A DNA stretch of 64,000 nucleotides, from contig JBAMDO010000232.1 in the NCBI GenBank assembly GCA_037074765.1, positions 21,409-85,408 on the forward strand. Reading direction: 5' to 3'. Positions 13,366 through 25,100 of this stretch are shown in pieces. How positions within the stretch are numbered: the first letter of the stretch is position 1; each line of letters starts with the position of its first letter. A program made the position numbers and the translations under genes. Under the pieces are notes generated by a model. The model made no database searches, was not told the DNA's origin, and saw only the letters and a list, made by a program, of their open reading frames with translations. The stretch comes from Mansonella perstans (Eukaryota > Nematoda > Chromadorea > Rhabditida > Onchocercidae).

Positions 13366-14213
13366 CAAGTTAAAACGCAAAAAAAATTGCAAGTACTTTA
13401 ACATCAATCATGCAGAAGCGGTAAATGATATATACCTCTACCTGCACATTTTGCACAGCTGTAAATATGATCTTTGGCCTTTACTACACTTCAATTCAAC
13501 TAACACTAATAGTACAATAGTATTAAGGCCCGCAATATGCGCTCAAAATTTCATTTGCGCACTTCTCCAAAGATGATACACAAGGTCAGCAATGAAATTA
13601 TCTTTTGACTTGCTTACTTTGCATATTTTTTTCAGTTAGTTGCTTAACAAATTTGATTCATGTTAAAATTCCTTTTTGCTTCCAAAACTAAAATCTGAAA
13701 ATTCCGAAAAAGTGAAACGTAAATAAAAATTTAACTAACTGATTTATCCATTTCTCTATTTGTCTCTCTCTTTTTCTCTCTTTTTTCTTCTCTCTCTTGT
13801 ATCCACCTCCCTTTTTATTTAACATCTTCTTCCAATTCTTCCAGATCGTTATTTTGCTTGGCATTTAAATAGATCTACAATCAGCAATTTTACCTAATTG
13901 TTCCTCATTTCGATCTTTAAACATTTTTTCGCTCCAATCATGATACCTTAACTTTTTTTTTTCCTCACTATATTTGTTTCAGTTTAAAAAATTTGAGTTT
14001 TTATAAATTTAAATTTAAAAAAAAATAGAGGAAATAGAAAATAATTTGCAGGGAACAATTTCTGATAAGCAATGATGGAATGATGATGATGATAATGATG
14101 ACTGTCGTACGAAGCAGTTCCGATGCACATTTAATTTCCTAAAATCTTTTTCCATATCATTGGACCAGAAAAAAGAAAAAAAAGGATAAAAAAGGAAGAA
14201 AAAAAAAGCGGAA

Positions 14214-16531
14214 ATGGAACTACTGAAAACCCATGAAGACCCAACGTTGCGTATTGTTCACAAGGCAACTAGTCAGATGGTGAACTTCTTACATTTTTTT
14301 TATAACAAAATTTCCTGACACTGTTTCGTGTTCCATAAAACAATAACGTATTTCGAATTTTTATTCTCGTAAGCATTTTTCTTTCTTATCCTCTCTCTTT
14401 TTTATTTCTTTTCAGTTTTTTCTTTTTTAATCCTTTTTTTTTTTACTCAATTATATTTATTGGTTCCATTGTAATTTATTTAATTGTAATAAATTTTAAA
14501 ATAATTCAAGAATTTCACTACATCATTAATTGCGAAAAATTTTCATTTCTAAAATTTCTATCTGATTTGAATGAATATTTTTTGTTGTATGTTGAATTAT
14601 TTGCAGAGTTCTGAAACTGATGAAGATGTTTTGCTAGAGAAAGGGAAATCACAAATGAGACGCTACAAAGCATATACGGTAATGCAGAAATCCGGATTTC
14701 AGCATACGGAGCAAGTTTTCATACTTTACATTTTTTCGAGCAAGTTAAAATTAGATTTTGATAAGTGAACAGAAATGTAAAAACAAAATTAAAGATTAAA
14801 CTTAAAAATTGGAAAGAAGATCCCTTCAAACTATTTTTTTCGATTACTTGAAGTCCTTCCTAATCCTTTCCAGTCCCATTATTACAAGTCTTACCGGTTT
14901 GGTCCCACAGGAATCCGTGAAATGGAATGTTCAAGATAAAAAAAAAACCCAATAAAACTCTTTCAGTGAAATATGATCGTTGTTGATTGTTGGAGAATTC
15001 TGTGTATCAAAAAAAAAATTCCTGCTGCCTAAATACCTTCTTTAAAAGCAAGAAAAAAATTAATTCAAACATTTTATTATGTTTAAAATATGCTGTTAAG
15101 TAATTCGCTAAATTATTTGCTCAAAAGTTTAAATTAAAGAAGGTTTGATTAAGATTTTCTATTATATTGAAAATGCGAAGTCAAGAACTGTCGTATTATG
15201 TAATCCATAACAAATGATCATCACTATCATTGACAGGAAAGTAAAAAAAATCATCTCTAAAATACTTTTATGAAATTTAAAAACGTGTGTAATTTTAATT
15301 TCAGTTATTTGTCAATAATGATTAATTTGTGTCGCATCGAAATAGCTGTATCATTGGGATTTCTGATCCACGGTTTCACATGTCCAGGTTTTGCTCAAGA
15401 ATCTGCCTATCAGGGAACATGCCATATGAATGTGGTAGCTGCAGTTGTTGGTACCACTACCGGTTGCATAGGACTTGGTGTTGTACACAGGTAAAAAAAT
15501 CTGGCTAACCTGTTATTTGCTGAGTTAACTTCAACATTTTGTTTTAATGCTTTATTCATCTTGTTGGAGATCTTGCATGATTAGAAATATTCACAGTATC
15601 TGTACGTGATATATGCAATCGAATTTGTAAAGTTGAAGCTAAAACTTCTGATGAATTCTTAAGGTATCGATGGAAGATGATGCTCATTATGTGGCTTGTA
15701 CTATGCATTATATCAGCTGTTGGGAATTTGTTATCAGTGATAACAACGGGCATTTGGCTTGATCATCTTAGTAAAATGAAAAGTCGCACCGGTCTTGTTA
15801 ATGGATTAAGTGGAATGATGCTTTTATGTTCTGTTGCCATTGGTTAGTATTTGCATCTGAATTCGTATGATCTGTTGCCCGTTTTTCTTTTTCTTTTTTA
15901 ATTTTTTATTTTAATAAAATTTACCAAACTATGAAAACTGTGAAGGCATCGTAAATTGACCAGCCATATGTTAACTGGACGGAAAAGAATTATAATATTA
16001 GCTATTAGATTATTCCAACCGATTTTTCTCCATAAAAATTTATTAAACAGTTAATTGAAGCAATATTGTATCCTATTCAACTCCTGTAACATTTTTCACC
16101 ACTCTTTTGCAATATCGAACCAGGGCAACTATTTCCATGCCATGATATAGCACATTACATAAAAATGCATTTCATAATCAAAAGGCATATATCTCTCTCT
16201 CTAATCCCGAAATGATGATTTTAAGGTGTTTGCTTTATTCTCAATGCAGTAATGATATGTCACTTTTGGAACTTTAATTCGCAAAAGTATCAGGCTGTTG
16301 GAAAAATCACGGTAATATTTTAGAAATCTTCGAATTAAAGAATGATGGCATTAGCTGTTTATACTTAAAATCTTGGTTTCTGAAAAATATGGAATAATTT
16401 CTCCTCTCTCGTAAGTTATAATATTTCAGAAACGTCCACGTTCACTTATACGTCGTACTTCACGTACAAGCAGTGGTACAGAAAGAAAAGTACGTTCTGA
16501 AAAATTTGCAAAAGGATATCACATTGTTTGA
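14214..16531 (+). CDS. Four-pass membrane protein, 229 aa, 7 exons
   Basis: Exons 14214-14279, 14607-14678, 14874-14896, 15305-15490, 15664-15842, 16250-16311 and 16430-16531 join without a phase conflict into 229 codons plus TGA. The start is the ATG at 14214, reading MELLKTHEDPTLRIVHKATS. The first ~60 residues are polar and acidic (SSETDEDVLLEKGKSQMRRY), hence probably cytoplasmic. Four hydrophobic segments follow: around INLCRIEIAVSLGFLIHGF, MNVVAAVVGTTTGCIGLGVV, MLIMWLVLCIISAVGNLLSV and GLSGMMLLCSVAIVMICHFW. A short loop between the first and second segments holds two Cys residues. The C-terminal tail is strongly basic (KRPRSLIRRTSRTSSGTERK). The topology resembles tetraspan scaffolds, but I do not recognise the family and assign no function. 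Exon 3 is a 23-nt microexon. The gene converges on the exonuclease gene, with 184 bp between stop codons. Confidence 0.85.
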
Positions 16532-16715
16532 TCTCAACTTATGGGTTCATTTTTTATATAATTTGACTGATTCAATCTTGATTGTTGCTGATTCGTATGT
16601 TAAACAGTATTATTCAAGAGTGCGCAACTGTTCAACAACAAAACTAAACATTTTCTGCATAGTTTTTTAAAAGTCCTCAAAGGACCCGAAATGCCACAAT
16701 ATTTTACATATTATG
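16532..16715. other. Convergent 3' intergenic spacer, 184 bp
   Basis: The stop codons of the four-pass gene (+) and the exonuclease gene (-) face each other here. I see no canonical AATAAA for either gene, so variant signals or overlapping 3' UTRs are likely. Confidence 0.6.
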
Positions 16716-16970
16716 TCATAAATTTTCAAAATCACGTTTCTCATCCACATAAATCGATGTGTTTTGGAATACATAACCACTCTTGGCAAGAGATCTCGTA
16801 ATTTGGCACATATTCCTCACATCATCTATTCCACTGTGTAAGCGACCCTGCAGAATGAAAGTTTATTTTTCCCATACATAGAAATATGATACATGAAGAC
16901 AACTAGTCAACTTTAGTCAAGAGAGAGGATTGCGAGATTACTTTTGTATAGTACTATAAGCTGGTTCAAT

Positions 16971-17004
<34 letters not shown>

Positions 17005-18540
17005 AACAATAAACAAAAAAGTTGAGGTAGATTTGTACAAAATCTGAAGCGCGAAAAAGACCTGAAAATAATTTAAGACGATATAAAGCATTTAAAATTT
17101 AGTGAACATACCACATACCACATGATTTAGTTCCAGATCACGAAGCATCACTGTTAGAGATTTGGCGAAATAACCTTTCGATTTGCAGAAGGCTTTCTTC
17201 AAATTGATCCATTTCTTGAAGTATCTAAAATCTGATTAAAGCATAAAACAAGATGAAAAATCGCACAAGCAAAGATAGAAAAAAATTTTTCTTGTGAAAG
17301 CTTACCAAATTACGATTAACGGTTAGCACCATTTGAAGTTAATTCACACACCATCATACTTTGTATATAATCGCAGTGCAAATCATTAAAAAGCATACTC
17401 TGGTAACTTCAAATTTCGGTAATTTGCTTCACTAGGGAGCAATACACCAAGATCCCAATCACCACATGTTACAAAAGTAAAAGGTGATTTCATCGAATTA
17501 TCGGAATTAATTAAGTTCAAATCGATGAGCCATTTAAGAAAAGCATCCAAAACTTCCGGAAGACTCTCTTGGCTTGCCACTGTTTCCTAAGAAAAATTTT
17601 TATAACAAACTAAAACTAGTAATTTAGAAAATCCAGGTAGAAATAATTGATTTTTTTGCAATTTAAAGGAAATATGATGTGATTTATTGCACCTGTACAA
17701 TTCCAGTAAGATCAGTACAAAACGAGGTTAAAATTGGTCGTTCAGTAGGCCTTACATATCGATGAAATCGGCCAACTTCTTCGAAATTTTTTCCGGATAA
17801 CTGTATAACCGGGAACTCGATTATCTCCTAAAATATTCCATATACTTAAGTCTGATTCGTTTAAACAACAGGTGACAATAACCAGAAATTAAATACTGAT
17901 CCCGCATTACATTCAAAACTTAAATACTTCAAAGGATACTTAAAACTACACATGGAAAAGAATTACTTGATGTGGCATAATTTTAATCCCATCTTCACAA
18001 GTTGCTTCGAAATCCAGGACAAGGAAATAATCGAAATCTTGTTTATTTGTGGCAGATACATTTCGGTTCATTGCTTTTATCTTCGGAACAGAAGCATCTT
18101 GCATCAAATATTCCCAATTTCTTACCTGAACATTTGACAAACTCTGCATCAAAAAAGGATCTAACTGCGGTTAAAATGATATTTCCTATTTAAAAGGAGG
18201 AAAATACAAAAGAGATCAAACATTAAAATGATTTATATGCTCAGGTTATTGACAAACTTCCGGAAGTTTTGCAAAACAGAAACAGTGCATTAGGTTTTTA
18301 GTTGTTAACATGAATAGATTCAGTAAGCTTTCTTCTAACTCAAAATAATTTGGCAAAATTACCTTAGCAAAATGTCTATATGATGCTGAAAATTTACGAA
18401 AAGAAGAAGGCATAATATGTAGGTATGAACTTTTTAAAGCAGGATTCATTGGAACTCTTCTGTTTCTTAATCGGCCATGAAACCTCACACATGAATATGT
18501 GTTAATGAATTGTGATATCCGGTAACCTGTTGATTGCAAC
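16716..18540 (-). CDS. ERI1/THEX1-family DEDDh 3'-5' exoribonuclease
   Basis: Coding exons 18363-18449 (from ATG 18449), 17967-18164, 17693-17827, 17399-17586, 17119-17224 and 16716-16847 join in phase into 281 codons plus TGA. The catalytic pattern is complete: Asp and Glu in FLVLDFEATC (about residue 80), Asp in VTCGDWDLGVL, and the His/Asp pair in GRLHSGIDDVRNM near the C-terminus. The flanking EIIEFPVIQLSG, YFKKWINLKKAF and LHSGIDD stretches match the ERI1/Snipper/THEX1 family, which trims 3' ends of structured or small RNAs; no SAP domain is visible. A splice acceptor at 18541 precedes the first exon. The frame continues open upstream of the chosen ATG but has no other ATG, so trans-splicing there is inferred. 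It lies about 650 bp behind the BED/hAT gene on the same strand. Confidence 0.88.
16972..17003. repeat. Poly(A) tract, 32 nt, intronic
   Basis: Uninterrupted A run inside the last intron of the exonuclease gene. Confidence 0.95.
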
Positions 18541-18542
18541 CT
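18540..18542 (-). promoter_or_regulatory. Probable trans-splice acceptor of the exonuclease gene
   Basis: On the minus strand a pyrimidine-rich stretch ends TTTCTAG directly before the first exon, and I find no upstream exon that fits its phase. In nematodes this pattern commonly marks spliced-leader addition; leader identity cannot be seen from genomic DNA. Confidence 0.4.
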
Positions 18543-19186
18543 AGAAATCCTTAGTCATTCAAATTACAAATAAAACATCTTTTGTCTATGATTACTGCTA
18601 GATGAAAAAACACCATCAAACATCAGTGATCTAAAACCTCACATTTTCGCTGCTTCAATTAACTGAATAGTTGCAAAATAATCAATGCGTGTATATTTTA
18701 AAAGATATATTAAAAGACATTCATTTTACTTTTTTGAGAACTTTGACTATCAGCTAATTTGAAATGCTTTTAATAAAATTTGAATATACTATATACACGT
18801 GCATTTCTAACACCATCATAGAACTAAGGCATTTAACGAAAAATACCATTTTATAATTAAACAGAACTGAAGATGTTGTACAAGTTGGACATGAGATCAC
18901 AATGTGGCGAAGCACAGAGAGCATGTTCGTGAAAAAAAAATGTGAAATAGGCAGGATGATATGGATTACTTACCTAACGATGACTACTAATCAGAGAAAG
19001 AATCCATCAGTTGTTTTGACATACTATACTATGTATCGCTACATAATACTTATCACAGGTAAAGACAAATGAAAAAGAAAATCGTCCAATATTTAAAGAC
19101 AATGAGAATTTTGAATTGGAAAATTGAAAGCAAAAAACACAACACTATACCAATTCAAAATATTACAGAGAAAATATGAATATTTG
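18543..19186. other. Spacer between exonuclease and BED/hAT genes
   Basis: About 640 bp with no coding signal. It must carry the 3' UTR of the BED/hAT gene and any 5' control region of the exonuclease gene. The distance is long for a C. elegans operon; operon membership is therefore open. Confidence 0.5.
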
Positions 19187-22100
19187 TTACACAAATAGGG
19201 TCTGTCCACCAGTAACTGTTTGCGTATACGAAGATCGCAACAAAAGTAAACTAGATAGGTGTTCCGGGGTCAATTTCAAAACGTTTTGACTTTTGTGGAC
19301 CACACAAGCAGCTGGAATGGAAAGAAGAAATCGAGCCAGTAGCGACAAATGTGGAAATTGCGCTTGACCAACAGTGGACCAAAACTGCAGCACATCTCTA
19401 AAAGCAGAGGCTTGACATGACATAGCTTAGTATCAGCACAACATTCTGGAAATGAAAAATTATTTTTCTATAACTAATGATCTCGAACGCACGAAAAAAA
19501 ATCAGAAATGAAATTTGATAAATTTTTTTAGTTATAAATCTAAAGGTATACTTGCATGCTTTTTTAGGTAAATAAATGAAAGTAGCTGAATAAGTAGCCA
19601 ATTTGACTATTGAATAAATACGTACATAAAAGAACACATAAATTAACGAGAAACAGTAGAAAAAAGCAAACTTTGTTTGAGATGCGGGATATTGCGAACG
19701 TAGGTAACACTCTAATTCGTCATCAATAACTGCATGATCTTCTAAGGAACTTAAAAATGATATTCGCTTCCTTGGTGGTTCGCCATCATCTGTACCTAAA
19801 TTTAATTTTGAATCATAAATTTTATTGGGCCGGACTTCCCAGCTCTAAACAGCTTCTGAGCAAAAGAAGATATAATATTTTCCACTCTTTTCACACTTAT
19901 CATTCTACAGAACAGGTAAATTTTAAATTGCAAACATTACCAGAAGGAAGTTCATCGCCTTTTTGATTCGTCATTTCGGATGTCCCGATCAATTCCCGTA
20001 TTCTCGAATAAGTTTCTACTCTAAAAATTTAGTTTTCGCATGACTCTTGAAAAAAATTATGAAGCATGTAGTTAAAAGCAGTAAGTATGAAGATGAATGA
20101 CAGTTGGATATTATGCCAAAAATATACTTTTCCAAGCATCATTTCAACAGAGAAAAGCACATCTCATTCTGAAAAACGAAAAATAAACCTTTCCTCGTCT
20201 GAACAAATAACTGGAAGATGTTTGAGACGAGGATTCAGAACAGCTGCCATGCGATGTTCAGGCATAATTACTGATTTTGTGGCGCTTCGTAATATATTTT
20301 CGGTTTTCCGTCTTAATTCACACACCCAGTTCGATGTATCGTTATTCATTTTAACATCATCTTCATCATCTGATGAGAATTCATGAATTAATGCGAACCA
20401 TTCCGGTTGAACCTGACAAAGATTCTTCATAAATCAAACAAGTTGATATAGTAAACATCTGCAATCCACAAATATATTTGGATACATTAAATCTAGTGTT
20501 AGACATATTAATTAAATTTCGTAATTAATAAGAAAAGAATAATATATTACCATATGAAAAGATACTGCTGATTTATTGTTGAAAATTAATGCTATAATAT
20601 GAAATGGTTCCAAATATTTTTGGATCTCATCAGCAATTGACCAATCAATCGATTGCACCAGTACCATAATATCTATATAGTCACTAGGTATTTGTTATAA
20701 TAAAAAGCTTGAAAGTAATAAATTCCAATAATGCAAAATGCTAAAGTTAAAAAATAAAATAAAAAGATCACCATAAACACTGCAATAAATATATCAAACA
20801 AGAGATATTTGCCAATATGTTTTATGCCTTATTCAAAAATACATATATTAGTAAAAAAGGAGATTAAATTATCTGCGAAGTCCTTAAAGTAAAAATATAT
20901 AAAGTAATGGTGTATGAAACGCTTCACGACAATTAAAACAACGGAAAATGTAAACAATGATGACAAAAAAGCACACCTGGATATTGTGAAATCGGCAAAT
21001 GCTGAATGCAGTCTTTAACGTATTTTAAAATTTCGTAACCGTAAAATAAGTAGTCCAATTTCCCAGCTCTTTTCTTATTTGGCGGATCAGCCCAATGATC
21101 TAAGCCTAATTTTTCTATCGCATCTAAAACTAGAAGTTATGTGCTAAAAATTAAGCAAATGACAAATAAATGAAGTAATAACTTATCATAAATACAAAAC
21201 ATGTGCTCTGTGTGTTTTTCGAAATTTGCGATAATGCTTTTCATAGAAACAAAGTAAAAAATAAGAAAGATTACCAACTATTTTCTGACACTCCATAAAA
21301 ATGGCAAATACATCGTGTCTCTGATCACATAATTCCTCGAAAATTTCATGGATAAGCTGCAACACATGAAATCTTAAATAACTGTCTGATTAGTCACAAT
21401 TTATTCGTGATTAATGCATGAGTCTAGCAGGTTAATGTAAAGGTTAAAGCAATACTGGAACAAGACATGCCTAAATAATATTAGGACAGGATTATAGAAA
21501 TTTAATCAGTTAGAATGTCTACAATTTTATGAAAAATTACATTATTTAGTGTATAACATATACAGCAAAGATGGGCTTGCCCACTACAATTCGGAATGTT
21601 TTCCGAAACGCATAACAGTCTTTTGGATTCACCCGCTTCTCGGATCATTGTTCCCAATCCTGTTTTCATTTTTTCTAACGTATCAACACTAAAATGAACA
21701 AACAAGTTGAATCTTATATACCAACTAAGACTCATTTGCGCTTCAATTACGTACACATTAGACATTATCAAAGTAAAATGTTATCAACAAAACAAAATTA
21801 AAAAAAACACTTGCTTCATAATGTGATGCTTATATTTCCACTCTGTTGTGATATAATTAGCAGAAATGACAGCAATATCATCTTCGCTTGCAATGCGCTC
21901 TACCGAAAAGGAGAAACCGGATGTGCGGGCAATTTGCCCTATTTCTGCGGTCAATTCTGATAGCACCATTGCTGTATTAGCTTCAATAACCTGTGAAAAT
22001 AGAGCAACATCATCAAGCACGCTCTATAAATTATGCATATGAAATTGCGATCATACAAGAAATTCATAGCAAACAAGCAGTAAATAAGATTAACTTTCAA

Positions 22101-25100
22101 AGCCGAAGTAATTAGGAAAACTTGCTCACCTGATTCAAAGTAGAAGTTTCAGGAATAAGTGTTGAAACCGCCTGACGATCCGAACATCGACAACGTCGCC
22201 CGATCGATATGGCCGTCTCGATTACACCATGCATTCCGTCACCCTAAAAAAATTCGAATGAATATCATTATTAAGTGCTGACCAGCAAAAAGAAAATAAA
22301 AATAAAATTTATGCTCAAAAATTCTGAAATACGACACGATTCGAGCAAATCTTGACTCAATTTCAAGTAGTATTTTTCCTCTGCATCACATATGTAATTT
22401 TCCATCCTAGCCCAACTAAATATAGCGAAAGTGACCAATCATGAAATTTTACAAAGACAAAATCAAAAAGTCCAAAATAACCTGAAAAATGGCAGGTGGA
22501 AGTAAATCGACAGCACAGCATCGCATTATTGCATTGCAAAATATTCGGCGATCATAATCACTAAATGATGTTTCAAATGACGACTGTGCCGTAAGACTCG
22601 TATGTGAAGCTGAAGGTGGTGCTGGAGAATCCTAAAAGTATTTTCAATAACGTAATTATATCCTTATTTCGCTTAATGAGTGGCGAGAAATTTTTTGGTA
22701 GTTTTCGGAAGTTACATCTACATTAAAACAGGTTTACTGACTTATTTCTTTATTGGATCTATTCCCCTAGTGACAAACTTTTGCCAGTGCAAATTACATT
22801 CCGACATAATTGTAAATATGTATTCATACTCTAGGACAATAAACCAAAAAAAACACTGCAACTTAACGATAACTTAAGAATCGTAATATGTCCCGACCAT
22901 TCCAATATATCTGTTTGCTACGTTAGCAGCTTAAGTATAAATTATCAAAAAATCAAAATGTTTAGAAGAACATAATACCCTTCTGTATGCAGCAGATGTA
23001 TCGGGAGACAACTGACTGACATATCCTGATGCAAGGGTTTCAAAAGATTGTTGGCCGGCAGTGTCATTCGTTGTGTCGGATGATGAGCTACAGAAAAGCC
23101 AGTTAAATGGCTATAAAATGGAAAGTCCCATAAAATGCACGCAACTTAGAAATAAAATCCCTATCCGAAAAAATGAATAACCTCTTCTTTTCTCCCTATC
23201 ACGCATCTGTACAACCCATACCATTTAGGCAAATGTAATTCTGGAGCAACAATTTACATCACCTCATATTGCTATCCTTGTAGCTACTGCCGATCGGGCA
23301 TCTGTGACGAGTCATATTTCCTGTTCCACCACCCGTATCTGTATAAAGCACCTTGCATGCATAACAAGCCACATAAGGTAGACGAGCTCCAGTAATTGTG
23401 TCAAGCACCTGGACAGAAAATAATTCTCAAATATGACAGTTCCACAAAGATCAATAAAAGCCTTGAATAAGCTTCTACTAAACTCACTGGACTTTCTACT
23501 ATAAAATGTTAGACTAATCTTTGGACAATAAAATTTCTCCAACATACTGGATAATCAGATTCCTGTATGTTGAACACAGTCCAGTACCTTCAGAAATAAG
23601 CCTACAATTACAGTCACATAAACCACTCCATCGTTACCTAGTGACATATAACAGAGTCCTCTTGTGGAAAATATACATTGTCGTGCATTAACATTGCCAT
23701 ACTCGTACACAATGAAATGTTAAAAGAAAAAAAAAATTCTGCAGGGAAAATCTCTTCCAATCGTTCTAGACAACCAACCTGCCCAAACAAATTCCACACT
23801 TCCGATCTACCTTTCTTTTTGACTAGTTCAAATCTTCCCAGCTTCATACGTATGTCGTCCTGTATAACAGACTTTGGTGGCATGAGATGACTGTTTAATG
23901 GCAAGGTAACACCGGTATCACGACAGTAAGCTGTGTTTAGACCAGATGGATCATTTGGAACCTGAAAATTATTAAATAAAACACCTAGCCCATGTGAACA
24001 TATATATAAAACATTTGATATCTACTGATTACCATATGACAATGTTTTCTTGATCACCACAGATCTTATGGAACATAAATTTTGTCATGCAATAACACTG
24101 CTCTACCACTGCCATACTCATACACGATGAATTTCGTCCCGCATTAACATCGCTCTACCACTGCCATACTCGTATACAATGAAATTTAAAAAAAAAAAAA
24201 ATCTACAGAAAAATCTCTTACAACCGTTCTAAACGACCAACCTGTCCAAACAAATTCCATACTTCCGATCTGCCTTTCTTTTTGACTAGTTCAAATCTAC
24301 CCAACTTCATACGTACATCATCTTGTGCAACAGATTTTGGTGGCAAGAGATGATTATTAAACGGCAAGATAACACCACTATCACGATAATAAACTGAGTT
24401 TAAACCGGATGGATCATTTGGAACCTGAAAACCGTTTGCATACGTAATTAACCACCAAATCACCCAATTTCGCCAAAATATTGTTCTCAACGAAAACTGA
24501 CCTGATGTTTAATCACAGTTTGAGCATCTGATAATAAACCATTCATTTCCTCCGCGAAATTTCCATCACAGCTGCGAATCTAAAAGAAATCACCAATGTA
24601 TAGATGTTGTGCATATCTAACTGAAGGAAATTAGAAACTGTAAGATGTAGTTTGGATTTCCGAATATTCCAAATTGGAATTGATATTGAAGGACAAGACT
24701 ATGACACTTGGACCTTTCCCCACTTCGATATATATGTACACTTTCAATTTCGAAAATGTTGATTGCATATTTAACAGCAGAATCTAGAAGTAACCGTGTT
24801 CATTGCAGAAATATCATGAAGCTTGGAAGATCGCATTGGTGGGACTGAATGTGCATGTACTGGCAAAGTATTTCGCTGTGGATGAGCGGTAATACCACTG
24901 ATATCCTCACCGGAAAGCGGTTCACTTTTGGTGCATACAATTGTAGCAGTTGGTTGATTAAATCGTTTTATCGAAGCGAATGAAGTGATACTGTTGGTAC
25001 CGTTACTACTACCCCAACTCTGCGACTCATTGGTTGTATTCTCGTCTATTGTTTCATCACTGATGGCCGCCGTCTTCCGCAGCGCCGGATGGCGAGTACG

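Larger units (their letters stand above)
5253..14213. other. Long AT-rich intergenic region with simple repeats
   Basis: About 9 kb without a gene I can support on either strand. Open frames here are short, lack splice context and have compositions set by A/T runs. One plus-strand frame, 10945-11196 (83 codons, ATG start), has two hydrophobic segments (for example YVLLLFLKIKL and FYILIAMICITYAI). It is the only frame here with any coding look, and I still rate it unlikely. The region holds the promoter side of the four-pass gene starting at 14214. Confidence 0.55.

Noticed and set aside
13438..13460. 17-nt microexon-like signal on the minus strand (TTTACAG ... CAG/GTAGAG)
   Set aside because: No flanking coding exons on that strand; short AG/GT pairs are common in this composition.
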